DNA from: Thermoplasmata archaeon
Lineage (GTDB): Archaea > Thermoplasmatota > Penumbrarchaeia > JAEHCK01 > GCA-020356005
Length of the DNA stretch: 32,428 nt
Direction of reading: 5' to 3'
Assembly (NCBI GenBank): GCA_020356005.1
Contig: CP070629.1
Location: forward strand, 3,414,038 to 3,446,465
The translations under genes and the position numbers were made by a program. This document shows, in pieces, positions 17,872-25,575 of this stretch (the stretch's first letter is position 1; each line of letters opens with the position of its first letter). The notes under the pieces are model-generated. The model had not been told where the DNA came from. It searched no databases and was given only the letters and a program-made list of their open reading frames with translations.

Positions 17872-18963
17872 ATGAGCGCCAAACCTTCAAAAACAAGCCC
17901 TTCTCAACCGCCGCCTGATGTAGATGCATCCACCATAGCAGCGGTGGAAGCTTCAGGTAAAAAGGACGCTAAAAAGGCTGCGGGAAGCCCTCGTAAAATA
18001 GCTAAAAAGGTGGAACCCGGTAAAGCCGGAGCCAAAGGTAAAAAGGAAGAGGAAATCGAGAAGGTGATGACGCCCCAGCAGAAGAAGCGCTTAACGGTTT
18101 TGGGTGTTTCCATTGTGTTTGCTCTTGTTTTTGTTATTATTGGATTGGCGGGGGTCGAAATAGCTCTGGGTAAGATCGTTCTGGATACAATGGCTTTTAT
18201 TATGCTGGGTTTGATGATTTTATTCGGACCTTTCAGCATCTATGAAGGTGCCAGGGTTAACAGAATAGTCAAGATCGAAGAGCGGTTGGGTGATTTCCTT
18301 CGCGACTTATCCGAGTCGTCCCGAGCAGGTATGACACTGCATGAAGCCATTCGCGCTTCATCCAAGGGCGATTACGGTGAACTGTCGCCAGAGATCAAGA
18401 CGATGTCGATCCAGATATCCTGGGGCGTTAGTGCGTCGGAGGCGCTTACAAGATTCGGTGAGCGCGTTAACACCCCGCTGGTAAACCGTGCGGTCATCCT
18501 GATAAACGAGGCAGGAGCAGCAGGGGGCGATGTCTCCAAGGTACTGGAGGCAGCCGCAAACGACACCAAGGAGATCCAGTTACTCCAGCAGGAGCGCAAA
18601 ATCCAGATGCAGATGTATATTGCAATTGTATTCGTAGCGTTCCTGGTATTTTTAATTGTCATTATGATCATCTACCTGACATTCGTTCCGAGAATGTCGG
18701 AGATGGCCGAGGATTTTCGTGAGACCGAGGAGCAGGAAGGAGGCGGAGGCGGTGCAGTAAGCGTTTTCAATCCCCAGGATGTGGATTTTGATGAGATCAA
18801 GTTCATATATCTGATGGCCGGACTGGTGCAGGGTATTGGAGACGGTCTGGTGGCAGGCCTGATGGGTTCCGGCCGGCTTTCCGACGGGTTGAAATACAGC
18901 TTCCTGATGATACTGGTCGTTTTCATGATATTTGTCGTTATGTTTCCGCTCATGGGAATCTAA
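17872..18963 (+). CDS. Type II secretion F / TadC-FlaJ family membrane protein, second copy
   Basis: With the chosen start the product has 363 residues. Residues 1-73 form a Lys/Ala/Pro-rich cytosolic tail. Membrane segments lie at about 75-96, 101-122, 240-260, 301-320 and 334-352. The T2SF domain between the second and third has the typical LGDFLRDLSESSRAGMTLHEAI and INEAGAAGGDVSKVLE stretches. An acidic, Gly-rich loop (about 270-290) precedes the last pair of helices. It is the partner of the preceding FlaJ-like protein, and the two probably make a hetero-oligomeric platform for the ATPase. The gene ends the locus; the next gene is convergent. Confidence 0.92.
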   Translation: MSAKPSKTSPSQPPPDVDASTIAAVEASGKKDAKKAAGSPRKIAKKVEPGKAGAKGKKEEEIEKVMTPQQKKRLTVLGVSIVFALVFVIIGLAGVEIALGKIVLDTMAFIMLGLMILFGPFSIYEGARVNRIVKIEERLGDFLRDLSESSRAGMTLHEAIRASSKGDYGELSPEIKTMSIQISWGVSASEALTRFGERVNTPLVNRAVILINEAGAAGGDVSKVLEAAANDTKEIQLLQQERKIQMQMYIAIVFVAFLVFLIVIMIIYLTFVPRMSEMAEDFRETEEQEGGGGGAVSVFNPQDVDFDEIKFIYLMAGLVQGIGDGLVAGLMGSGRLSDGLKYSFLMILVVFMIFVVMFPLMGI

Positions 18964-19014
18964 GCAGAGAAAACGATATAATCATGACCCATAATGAAAC
19001 CTAATCAAATTAAA

Positions 19015-19102
19015 CTGCCTACTGCTAGTGCTTTAAATTAATATTAAATCGAAACGGCCTGCCTCATGCTAGCGTTTTTAATTAATATAAAATCGTAGCG
19101 GC
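19015..19102. repeat. Two tandem copies of a 44-base AT-rich unit
   Basis: Units at 19015-19058 and 19059-19102 both begin CTGCCT, contain GCTAG, an A/T core (ATTAATAT), AAATCG and end CGGC; a third copy begins with CCTG but stops. By hand alignment 36 of 44 positions agree. The pair lies in the gap between convergent genes, so it could act as a two-way terminator or be a remnant of a mobile repeat. Confidence 0.75.
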
Positions 19103-19122
19103 CTGATAAAAATCGTATCCCA

Positions 19123-19512
19123 TCACTTCATCATCGGCGAATCATCAGACTGGACATAGCTTGGAGTGCCGGGCCGTTTTGTATAATAGATAATTTCGCG
19201 TACCTCCCATTTGAAATTATCCATACCGGCATTTGTAAGAGCAAATTCCATGAGCTGTTTAATATGTTCACAGATCTCGTCGTAGGTCATCATGCCCTGA
19301 GGTGTGATATATATATAAATCGTACCTGTTTTGTTGATTCTTTTTATATCAATGACAAGGGTATCTTCAACGTCCCTTTCAACCTCGTACGCATCCAGGT
19401 ATTGTCCGAGTTTGAAAAGATCGTCCAGTGTAAGTTCTCGATCACACATTAGATTAATGACCAGGTCCATGGGATTTAAAATTGCGATAGCCACGCCAAC
19501 ACCAAAAGTCAT
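19123..19512 (-). CDS. Small protein of unknown function
   Basis: From the internal ATG at 19512 the product has 129 residues: a mildly hydrophobic start (MTFGVGVAIAIL) and then a mixed alpha/beta soluble-looking body with DELTLDDLFKLG-like and TIYIYITPQG stretches. I do not recognise the family. The frame is open upstream to an ATG at 19665, which would give 180 residues, but that extra part translates the degenerate repeats at 19575-19668 (VEKYKSGKVKV, VRYSLLAARS) and is probably not real coding sequence. Part of residues 30-51 of the long form could still be genuine, so the start is uncertain. No clear ribosome binding site precedes ATG 19512. The gene lies downstream of, and on the same strand as, the 286-residue membrane protein gene. 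Confidence 0.55.
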   Translation of the reverse strand: MTFGVGVAIAILNPMDLVINLMCDRELTLDDLFKLGQYLDAYEVERDVEDTLVIDIKRINKTGTIYIYITPQGMMTYDEICEHIKQLMEFALTNAGMDNFKWEVREIIYYTKRPGTPSYVQSDDSPMMK

Positions 19513-19574
19513 ATTTAGATTATAATATTTAGATTTTCCTATACCAATCCATGTTTGATTAAAAACAATTTCGG

Positions 19575-19802
19575 AGCTGCGAGCGGCGAGAAGCGAGTAG
19601 CGGACGGAGATATTATTCAATTTCGAATCGACTTTAACTTTTCCACTTTTATACTTTTCCACCACTTCAGATTATAAATTGATTCCGGAGTATCGAGTAG
19701 CGAGCTGCGAGAGGTTGACTATCGACTACCGACTGGCACTCTTCCACTTTTCTACACTTCCACTTTTTCACTTGTATTAACGACTGCCGACTATCGACTT
19801 TC
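19575..19802. repeat. Mosaic of heptamer and 16-base-step repeats
   Basis: Two rounds of the same kind of mosaic are seen. Round one: GCTGCGA, GCGGCGA, GAAGCGA, GTAGCGG at 19576-19603, then CTTTTCCAC twice, 16 bases apart (19638, 19654). Round two: GTATCGA, GTAGCGA, GCTGCGA at 19690-19710, then ACTATCG, ACTACCG at 19718-19731, CTTCCACTTT twice, 16 bases apart (19741, 19757), and CGACTGC, CGACTAT, CGACTTT at 19781-19801. The step is exactly seven bases within each heptamer run. The gap separates two minus-strand genes. Confidence 0.8.
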
Positions 19803-19812
19803 TTTTATAAAA

Positions 19813-20673
19813 TCAACTAAACTCTTTTCTCGATAAACTCACCAGAATGATTGCAACAATCGCCAGAATAGAAGGAATAATCAAAGAGATTCCAAAGAAA
19901 ATAATTAAAATACCGCCTGCTAAAACAATGTAAAATTTTGTACGCTTCAACGCAAGATATCCGCCGACAATCCCCAATATTGCAGAGATCGTTGCAATTA
20001 CACCGCAGATTCTCAAAAAGGATTGAATGGTCTTAAAATTCTCACTTTCGTAATCCCCGGTTGTTACGGTTCCATTACCTGGTGTAAGCGTAAACGTTAT
20101 TTTAAGCTCATTTTCATTTTGCGGTTCAAGGACATTACCCTCCAGGTAAACCCTGTGCTCGATGGTTTGATAGTCTTCTTTTTCTACAATTATCTGGCGT
20201 TTACCAAGCGGGACGTCTCTGAGTATGAACCCACCTGTGGAATCCGTGGTGGCATTCAGCCCTGTATTATAGATTTCTATAGATACATTTTCCACAGGTT
20301 CGAAATTCTCATCATAGACAACACCCGAAACAGTCATATTTTCCCCTCTTTTGATGAGTTCGCCCATAAAATCATCCTGGGTCACGCTGAAAAACACATA
20401 AGTTGGATAGAAGGTTAAAAGCCCGGCAATGATCAGAATAATACCAGCATATCTTGGTTTATTTGTTTGCTTTACCGGCTCTTCAAACGGCATCTCCCCG
20501 TAGCCGGGTCCGGGTGCGCCCGGCGGGACTACCGGAGGCTCTCTTACTTTCCGCGCTCCCGACGGTCGTTTCTTCTCTTCTTCCCGGATATCTCTGGATT
20601 TGGCCTCAGCTGCCCCAAGCTCCTCAGGTTTTTCCTTAAAATCATCCATGGGACGGATCTTTCGCTTTGCCAT
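19813..20673 (-). CDS. Membrane protein with carboxypeptidase-regulatory-like domain
   Basis: From ATG 20673 the product has 286 residues. Residues 1-73 are charged and Pro-rich and probably cytosolic. A membrane helix lies at 75-97, followed by an external CarboxypepD_reg-like beta-sandwich (about 114-180: TVSGVVYDENFEPVENVSIE, DSTGGFILRDVPLGKRQIIV), then hydrophobic segments at about 219-242 and 247-281. Such domains commonly act as transthyretin-like sandwich modules on surface proteins; the specific role is unknown. The frame extends upstream to an ATG at 20751, but the added 26 residues translate the heptamer array at 20732-20766 and lack similarity to membrane protein N-termini, so MAKRKIRP is preferred. 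No strong ribosome binding site is visible. Confidence 0.75.
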   Translation of the reverse strand: MAKRKIRPMDDFKEKPEELGAAEAKSRDIREEEKKRPSGARKVREPPVVPPGAPGPGYGEMPFEEPVKQTNKPRYAGIILIIAGLLTFYPTYVFFSVTQDDFMGELIKRGENMTVSGVVYDENFEPVENVSIEIYNTGLNATTDSTGGFILRDVPLGKRQIIVEKEDYQTIEHRVYLEGNVLEPQNENELKITFTLTPGNGTVTTGDYESENFKTIQSFLRICGVIATISAILGIVGGYLALKRTKFYIVLAGGILIIFFGISLIIPSILAIVAIILVSLSRKEFS

Positions 20674-20731
20674 AATAACACTTGGATACCTTTTTTGGCA
20701 TTTAAAATAATCGATTAGTACCCTTCGGGAG

Positions 20732-20838
20732 AGGCAAAAGGCAAGAGGCAAGAGGCAAGAGGCGAGTAATTAATTGCAGCAAGGTGCATGGAGCAGGGTG
20801 CATACAATGAGATGCGAGAGGCGAGTAGTGAGAGGCGA
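20732..20838. repeat. Heptamer tandem arrays (AGGCAAG, GGTGCAT, GAGGCGA)
   Basis: Five exact-step units AGGCAAA, AGGCAAG x3 and AGGCGAG fill 20732-20766. After nine A/T bases the step resumes: GCAGCAA, GGTGCAT, GGAGCAG, GGTGCAT, ACAATGA, GATGCGA, GAGGCGA, GTAGTGA, GAGGCGA at 20776-20838. All units are seven bases. The array lies just upstream of the minus-strand membrane protein gene. Confidence 0.88.
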
Positions 20839-20867
20839 GTTTGATAATTATCAATTAAAAGTACTCT

Positions 20868-20902
20868 GGGTGCAAGGTCCTTAGTCCTGGATCAAGATTT
20901 CA
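20868..20902. repeat. Short heptamer run (AGGTCCT / TAGTCCT)
   Basis: GGGTGCA, AGGTCCT, TAGTCCT, GGATCAA, GATTTCA run head to tail at 20868-20902 with a seven-base step. The words resemble those at 25504-25559 and so link distant gaps. Confidence 0.55.
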
Positions 20903-21249
20903 GCGCTTTAAAATCAAACTGCCCCCTGCCTCCTGATTATATCATCCTCCCAACTTTATTGAATAAACTCTTACATATGTCACATCAATTATCCAAACTA
21001 ATCAATAAGGTTAAAATACTACTGAAATAATTCATAATAATATATTAAAAACTCTAGTTAAATTATAAATATTAACTAATAATAATGTTACAACTTGTAC
21101 CAATCTACATATATATAGTAAATCAAATTATAATCATGGGAGATATATAAAAAAATCAATAGAGCAGCAACTATTATATATTTTACCAGTTTAATAATCG
21201 CACATTCCAAGTGGGAGAGATCATATATAGATTCAGGAGATTGTAAATA
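20903..21249. other. AT-rich region upstream of the subtilase gene
   Basis: No gene is visible. The sequence is very A/T-rich with TATA-like strings (for example CATATATAG near 21222-21230). AGGAGA at 21235-21240 is the ribosome binding site of the downstream protease, nine bases before its ATG. Confidence 0.5.
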
Positions 21250-24200
21250 ATGAACTGTAGAACACTATTACTAGTTTTCATAACACTTTTTATACTCATT
21301 GTACCAACCACCACTGCAGTTGTAGCTAATGATTTCGGGTTTACAACGTCAGCCTCATCCGAAATTGACTCTCCGTGGACCGAACCTGATGAGGAGTCCA
21401 GCGGCGAACCAGCTGCGGAACCAAGTGTTGCTTCGGGCGAAATCGTAAAGGTTTCCGAATGGGTCGAAGACGATGAGAACCGAAATAAATTCGAGGATAT
21501 ATTCGAGCCGGAGCTAACCCGACTTGAAGAAAGCGAGATCGTGGAAGCGATACTGTGTACAGAATTCTATATCGATGAAAATTTCGAAAACTATCTCAGA
21601 TCCGCCGGTGCGGAAGTTGTCTATGTAACGCACGGCGTGGAATCCGTGGGCGTAAGACTCACCAAGGGGCTGCTGATGACGCTATCGAAAGATCCGCGCA
21701 TAAAAATGATTTACGGTAACCACCAGGCGCAGTGGGAGCTGTCCACTGCGGTCCCGGTAGTTCGCGCGGACAAGACCACGCTGAACAATAACGGCTACAC
21801 CGACATTGACGGTACCGGCGTCACAGTTGTAATTATAGATACGGGTATAAACGGCGACCACCGCACATTTCCCGACGGTAAAATAATCGCCTTCAAAGAT
21901 TTTGTTAATGGCCTTGACGACCTCGACCCCACAGATGGAATGAGCACCTATGATAGCATAAACATGCCTCACGGTACAATGACGGCAAGCTGTGCAGCCG
22001 GCACCGGCGGAGGTACTAGTTACGTCGGGTCTGCCCCGGGTGCATACCTTATAGTTATCCGGGTCGGCGGCTCATCGTTTGATATAGCGCAGTCAGTCCA
22101 GTGGTGTATAAGTAACAAGAACAAGGATTTTAATAAGGACGGCGAGCCGGACGGACCTGATGTTATTTCAATGAGCCTGGGTACTTCGCCTTCCAGCTAT
22201 ATCGATAATACCTGCACCCAGGCAGTAATAAACGGCATAACCTTTGTCACTTCCGCGGGTAACAGCGGGCCCGGTTCGGGAACGGTCACGTCACCTGCCC
22301 GTGCAAAGGATATAATTGCTATCGGAGGTATCCACGACAATAAAAATATCTGGTCCTCATCCTCCCGAGGCCCGGGTGCCGGTGGAATAACCAAACCGGA
22401 TGTCGTGGCACCTGCCGCGCCCGTCACATGTGCCTATCCCGGTAATAACTGGATAACAACATACGGCACATCGTTTTCGGGCCCGATTGCTGCCGGCGTG
22501 GTGGCTTTGATGCTGCAGCTCAAACCGACCTTGACGCCGGCGGAGGTCATGCAGATCTTACACGATACTTCAGAGGACCGGGGAAGCACCGGGCCGGATA
22601 ACGCCTACGGCTGGGGCGTTGTGGACACCATAGCCGCACTTGACAGCATCCCGGTGATACGCAAGCTTTTGATTTCAGAGACCGAGGTTGACGAAGATGA
22701 GGTGATTACATTCGGTGCGGAAATCTCCGGTAATATTCTCAAATTCGAATGGGATTTCGACAGCGACGGCACCTTTGAATACACATCATATACAACCCCG
22801 GATACAACGCACAGTTATTCAAAAGCCGGATTTTATGAAGCGCAGCTGCGTATTACCGATGGTAATAATGAATATCAAATTAAGAAACAGTTGATCATAG
22901 TCGAAAATGTAAAGCCCGAGCTGGCTGTTGATTATACAGCCCAGTATGCCATAGAGGATGAGCTGATAGTTTTCAATGTATCCGAAACGGTGGATACGCC
23001 CACGGACTATGCCAACCTGATTTATTCCTGGAACTTCGATGACGGTACCACCCTTGAAACACTGGAAAAAGAAATCACACATTCATTTACCGATCCGGGA
23101 GACTACGATATCGAAATCATTGTTACAGACGACGATAAAGAATTTGATACAGATATTATACAGATTACAGTGAGTAATGTACCGCCCAGTGCAGATGCCG
23201 GACCAGATATCATTGGTAGAGAGGATGAACGGCTATTTTTCAGCGGAGCCAAAAGCTCTGACACGGCCTCGGACCTGCCCACTTTGAAATTTGAATGGGA
23301 CATGGGCGACGGCACTACAATGACCGAGCCTGAATTCTATTATGTTTATACAGAGTCAAAGGATTACAACGTGGCTCTTACAGTTACCGATGACAACGGC
23401 GGCCTGGACCGTACCTATATTACAGCCAGCATCTCAAATGTTGTACCCTCGGTTGCGTTAGAGGAATCAGACCTTGAGGTAACCGAGGATGAAAAGATAG
23501 TCTTACACGGGATAGTGAACGACACGAGCTCCGATATGGAAATGCTGGATTATTACTGGGATTTCGATGACGGTACAGAATTGACCTGGGGCTCAAAAAA
23601 CATCGAAGCTACACATGCTTATAAGAAGAAAGGTATGTACGAATTAGAATTCAAGGCCCGTGATGACGACGGTGCCGTTAATGTGACCTCAATAACTGTT
23701 AAGGTCAATAACGTTGCACCAAAAGCGGATTTCATAATAAGCTCTAATTATATCGAAGAGGATGAGGTAGTTTACTTTGATGCGAGCCGCACCACCGACA
23801 CGCGCTCGGACCTTGCCAGCCTGGAATACCTCTGGGACTTCGACGATGGTACTACTGATACCGGTAAAACAATCGAGCATACCTTTACAAGGTCCGGATT
23901 ATACATGGTAGTTCTTACAGTTCTTGATAACGATAAGATGGACAGCAGCATTAGCTATTATGTAACAGTAGACAATGTTGCGCCGGTGTCGATATTATCT
24001 GTGAATGTAAAAGAGGCATATGTTGGCGAGGAATTGAATTTCAGTGCCTCTGCCTCCAGAGATACGCCATCAGATCAATACGATCTGTATTACGAATGGA
24101 ATTTCGATGACGGTTCCATGGAAACTTCCAGGGATGTGGTGCACTCATATTCAAAGCCGGGTGAGTACAAGGTTACTCTGAAGGTAACAGACGACGACGG

Positions 24201-24987
24201 TGGATTCCATCTCTCCACCACGACAGTGACAATCAAGGAGAAACCCGGCGAAGAATCCCAGGCGGGAATGCTGGGTATGAGTACCACCAACATGTGGATT
24301 TTGATTGTTGCTATCACAATTATAGTGATTCTGGTGTTCCTATTGCTCTTTCTTTTTATTAACAATAATAGAAAAAGAAGGGCAAAGAGAATGGCAAGAC
24401 GAAAAGGTATAGGTCCCCAGGCGGTGGTCCAGCACCCGCAGAGCTCCTCACAGTTACCGGGGTACGGACATCAGGTACCGCCGCAGCGGCAAATGATGGA
24501 CTATAATGTTATGCCCGACGGCCAGATCTTACCCTCACCGGCGGTTACAGTGCACCCGCGGGGAGGAGCGCCGCCGGGAGGTGCTGGCATTTCGGGTGCG
24601 GTGGAACCCCAGCTCCCGGGTCCACAGTTTTCACCCGCACCTCAAGTCCAACCCCATCTTCAGCTGCCGGGCCATGCGGTTTATCCAGGACCGGGCAGCG
24701 GACCTCCCGCAGGACCACCAGCGGATATGGGAATGGAGGGTCCAGCTTTCGGGTACGACCCGAGCAGCTTTCCGGCCCTGCCGCCGGGGCTGCCGCCTCA
24801 GCATGATACACCAGCGACGGCCGAAGATTCAATCTTCGGCGGCTACACCAGGCCTGTGGAGGGCCCACCGGCACCCATAGCTGGAGATATAGACAAGAGC
24901 GCCTCCAAAGGCAATTTCTGCGGCGAATGCGGCAACCCGATCAGGTCAAACTGGTTCATATGCCCCAACTGTGAAAATGTAATTTAA
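21250..24987 (+). CDS. Membrane-anchored subtilisin-like serine protease with six PKD domains and a cytosolic zinc ribbon
   Basis: The 1245-residue protein has a Sec signal peptide (1 to about 23), a propeptide-like region (about 95-155) and an S8 peptidase domain (about 185-465). The catalytic residues are present: Asp197 in VVIIDTG, His241 in PHGTM, Asn338 in SAGNSG and Ser408 in GTSFSGP. Six PKD beta-sandwiches follow (about 470-1000), each with W(D/N)(F/M)xxDG. A membrane helix lies at about 1014-1039, followed by a basic stop-transfer stretch, a Pro/Gln/Gly-rich disordered tail, and a C-terminal zinc ribbon with Cys1224, 1227, 1238 and 1241. It should degrade extracellular protein at the cell surface. 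A cytosolic zinc ribbon on such a protease is unusual and may dock a cytoplasmic partner. AGGAGA at 21235-21240 supports the start. Confidence 0.93.
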   Translation: MNCRTLLLVFITLFILIVPTTTAVVANDFGFTTSASSEIDSPWTEPDEESSGEPAAEPSVASGEIVKVSEWVEDDENRNKFEDIFEPELTRLEESEIVEAILCTEFYIDENFENYLRSAGAEVVYVTHGVESVGVRLTKGLLMTLSKDPRIKMIYGNHQAQWELSTAVPVVRADKTTLNNNGYTDIDGTGVTVVIIDTGINGDHRTFPDGKIIAFKDFVNGLDDLDPTDGMSTYDSINMPHGTMTASCAAGTGGGTSYVGSAPGAYLIVIRVGGSSFDIAQSVQWCISNKNKDFNKDGEPDGPDVISMSLGTSPSSYIDNTCTQAVINGITFVTSAGNSGPGSGTVTSPARAKDIIAIGGIHDNKNIWSSSSRGPGAGGITKPDVVAPAAPVTCAYPGNNWITTYGTSFSGPIAAGVVALMLQLKPTLTPAEVMQILHDTSEDRGSTGPDNAYGWGVVDTIAALDSIPVIRKLLISETEVDEDEVITFGAEISGNILKFEWDFDSDGTFEYTSYTTPDTTHSYSKAGFYEAQLRITDGNNEYQIKKQLIIVENVKPELAVDYTAQYAIEDELIVFNVSETVDTPTDYANLIYSWNFDDGTTLETLEKEITHSFTDPGDYDIEIIVTDDDKEFDTDIIQITVSNVPPSADAGPDIIGREDERLFFSGAKSSDTASDLPTLKFEWDMGDGTTMTEPEFYYVYTESKDYNVALTVTDDNGGLDRTYITASISNVVPSVALEESDLEVTEDEKIVLHGIVNDTSSDMEMLDYYWDFDDGTELTWGSKNIEATHAYKKKGMYELEFKARDDDGAVNVTSITVKVNNVAPKADFIISSNYIEEDEVVYFDASRTTDTRSDLASLEYLWDFDDGTTDTGKTIEHTFTRSGLYMVVLTVLDNDKMDSSISYYVTVDNVAPVSILSVNVKEAYVGEELNFSASASRDTPSDQYDLYYEWNFDDGSMETSRDVVHSYSKPGEYKVTLKVTDDDGGFHLSTTTVTIKEKPGEESQAGMLGMSTTNMWILIVAITIIVILVFLLLFLFINNNRKRRAKRMARRKGIGPQAVVQHPQSSSQLPGYGHQVPPQRQMMDYNVMPDGQILPSPAVTVHPRGGAPPGGAGISGAVEPQLPGPQFSPAPQVQPHLQLPGHAVYPGPGSGPPAGPPADMGMEGPAFGYDPSSFPALPPGLPPQHDTPATAEDSIFGGYTRPVEGPPAPIAGDIDKSASKGNFCGECGNPIRSNWFICPNCENVI

Positions 24988-25006
24988 AAAAGCAGCTTTA
25001 CCAAAA

Positions 25007-25027
25007 TTCGAATATCGAATATCGAAT
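25007..25027. repeat. Heptamer run ATCGAAT x3
   Basis: TTCGAAT, ATCGAAT, ATCGAAT run head to tail 19 bases after the protease stop codon. The word is partly palindromic, so a weak hairpin is possible. Confidence 0.75.
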
Positions 25028-25171
25028 TAGAGCTAATATTTCGATTATAAGCGAATCAATCCTGGGGAATTATAATAATATTATACATCACTGTTATATT
25101 CCGCACGGCCGTTCGCACAAACCATTTTAACCTGCTCCGGCAACTAGGTTTGATTATATTTGGGTTATAAT

Positions 25172-25240
25172 GTTTCTCTCCTGAAACTCGACGAAGTTTA
25201 CCCTTGTTTAAACCTCTGAGTACGAGTTTCAGATCGAAAC
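25172..25240. terminator. Long imperfect hairpin in the convergent gap
   Basis: CTGAAACTCG at 25181-25190 is the exact reverse complement of CGAGTTTCAG at 25223-25232, and GTTTC (25172-25176) pairs with GAAAC (25236-25240) outside a small internal loop. The stem totals 15 base pairs around a 32-base loop. It sits between convergent genes, so a two-way terminator or structured 3' UTR is possible; an RNA gene cannot be excluded. No long T-run follows directly. Confidence 0.4.
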
Positions 25241-25294
25241 AAATTCTAACTCAGAAATACCAAACCCACCCCCCTTATTTTATAAACAAGAAAA

Positions 25295-25349
25295 ACAGGA
25301 AACCAGGAAAATGAATTATTAACTTCCTGTTCTTCCTGACTTCCTGTTT
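25295..25349. repeat. Inverted GGAAA / TTCCTG word arrays
   Basis: ACAGGAAACCAGGAAA at 25295-25310 faces CTTCCTG repeated three times at 25323-25349 with two- and one-base spacers. The arms are complementary and can fold. The location between convergent genes fits a terminator, while the word style fits the other arrays of the window. Confidence 0.6.
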
Positions 25350-25411
25350 AATAAATTTGGGGTGGAATGGGGACGTTAATAATCAAAACATTATAAAATT
25401 AAAACCCTAGA

Positions 25412-25457
25412 TTTTTTTGTGTCCTTCGCATATTTCGTGTCTTCTTGGTAAAAAAAG
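25412..25457. repeat. 9-base-step array TTCGTGTCT framed by T7 and A7
   Basis: TTTGTGTCC, TTCGCATAT, TTCGTGTCT and TCTTGGTAA run with a nine-base step at 25416-25451. A run of seven T precedes it and seven A follow it, so the ends can pair. Read on the minus strand it gives a three-residue pattern (EDTKYAKDTKK). I recall very similar words in intergenic DNA of many unrelated bacteria. Confidence 0.6.
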
Positions 25458-25503
25458 TCCCCAACCAAACCCGACCAGGTAATCTCATCAGAATAAAATC
25501 GCC

Positions 25504-25559
25504 CCTGAGTCCTGAGTCCCGGGTCCTTTGTCCTAAACCTAGAACCCAGAACCTGATTA
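25504..25559. repeat. Heptamer array CCTGAGT and derivatives, eight units
   Basis: CCTGAGT x2, CCCGGGT, CCTTTGT, CCTAAAC, CTAGAAC, CCAGAAC and CTGATTA run with an exact seven-base step. The word changes gradually along the array. It ends 16 bases from the stop codon of the minus-strand C25 gene. Confidence 0.85.
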
Positions 25560-25575
25560 TATTGATTTCCCAGCT

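Noticed and set aside
15254-18963. Archaellum operon
   Set aside because: No archaellin, FlaH, FlaF/G or accessory genes are seen, and the platform protein is split in two, so a pilus-like system fits better.
20732-20838. CRISPR array
   Set aside because: Units are seven bases with no spacers, and no cas genes are present.
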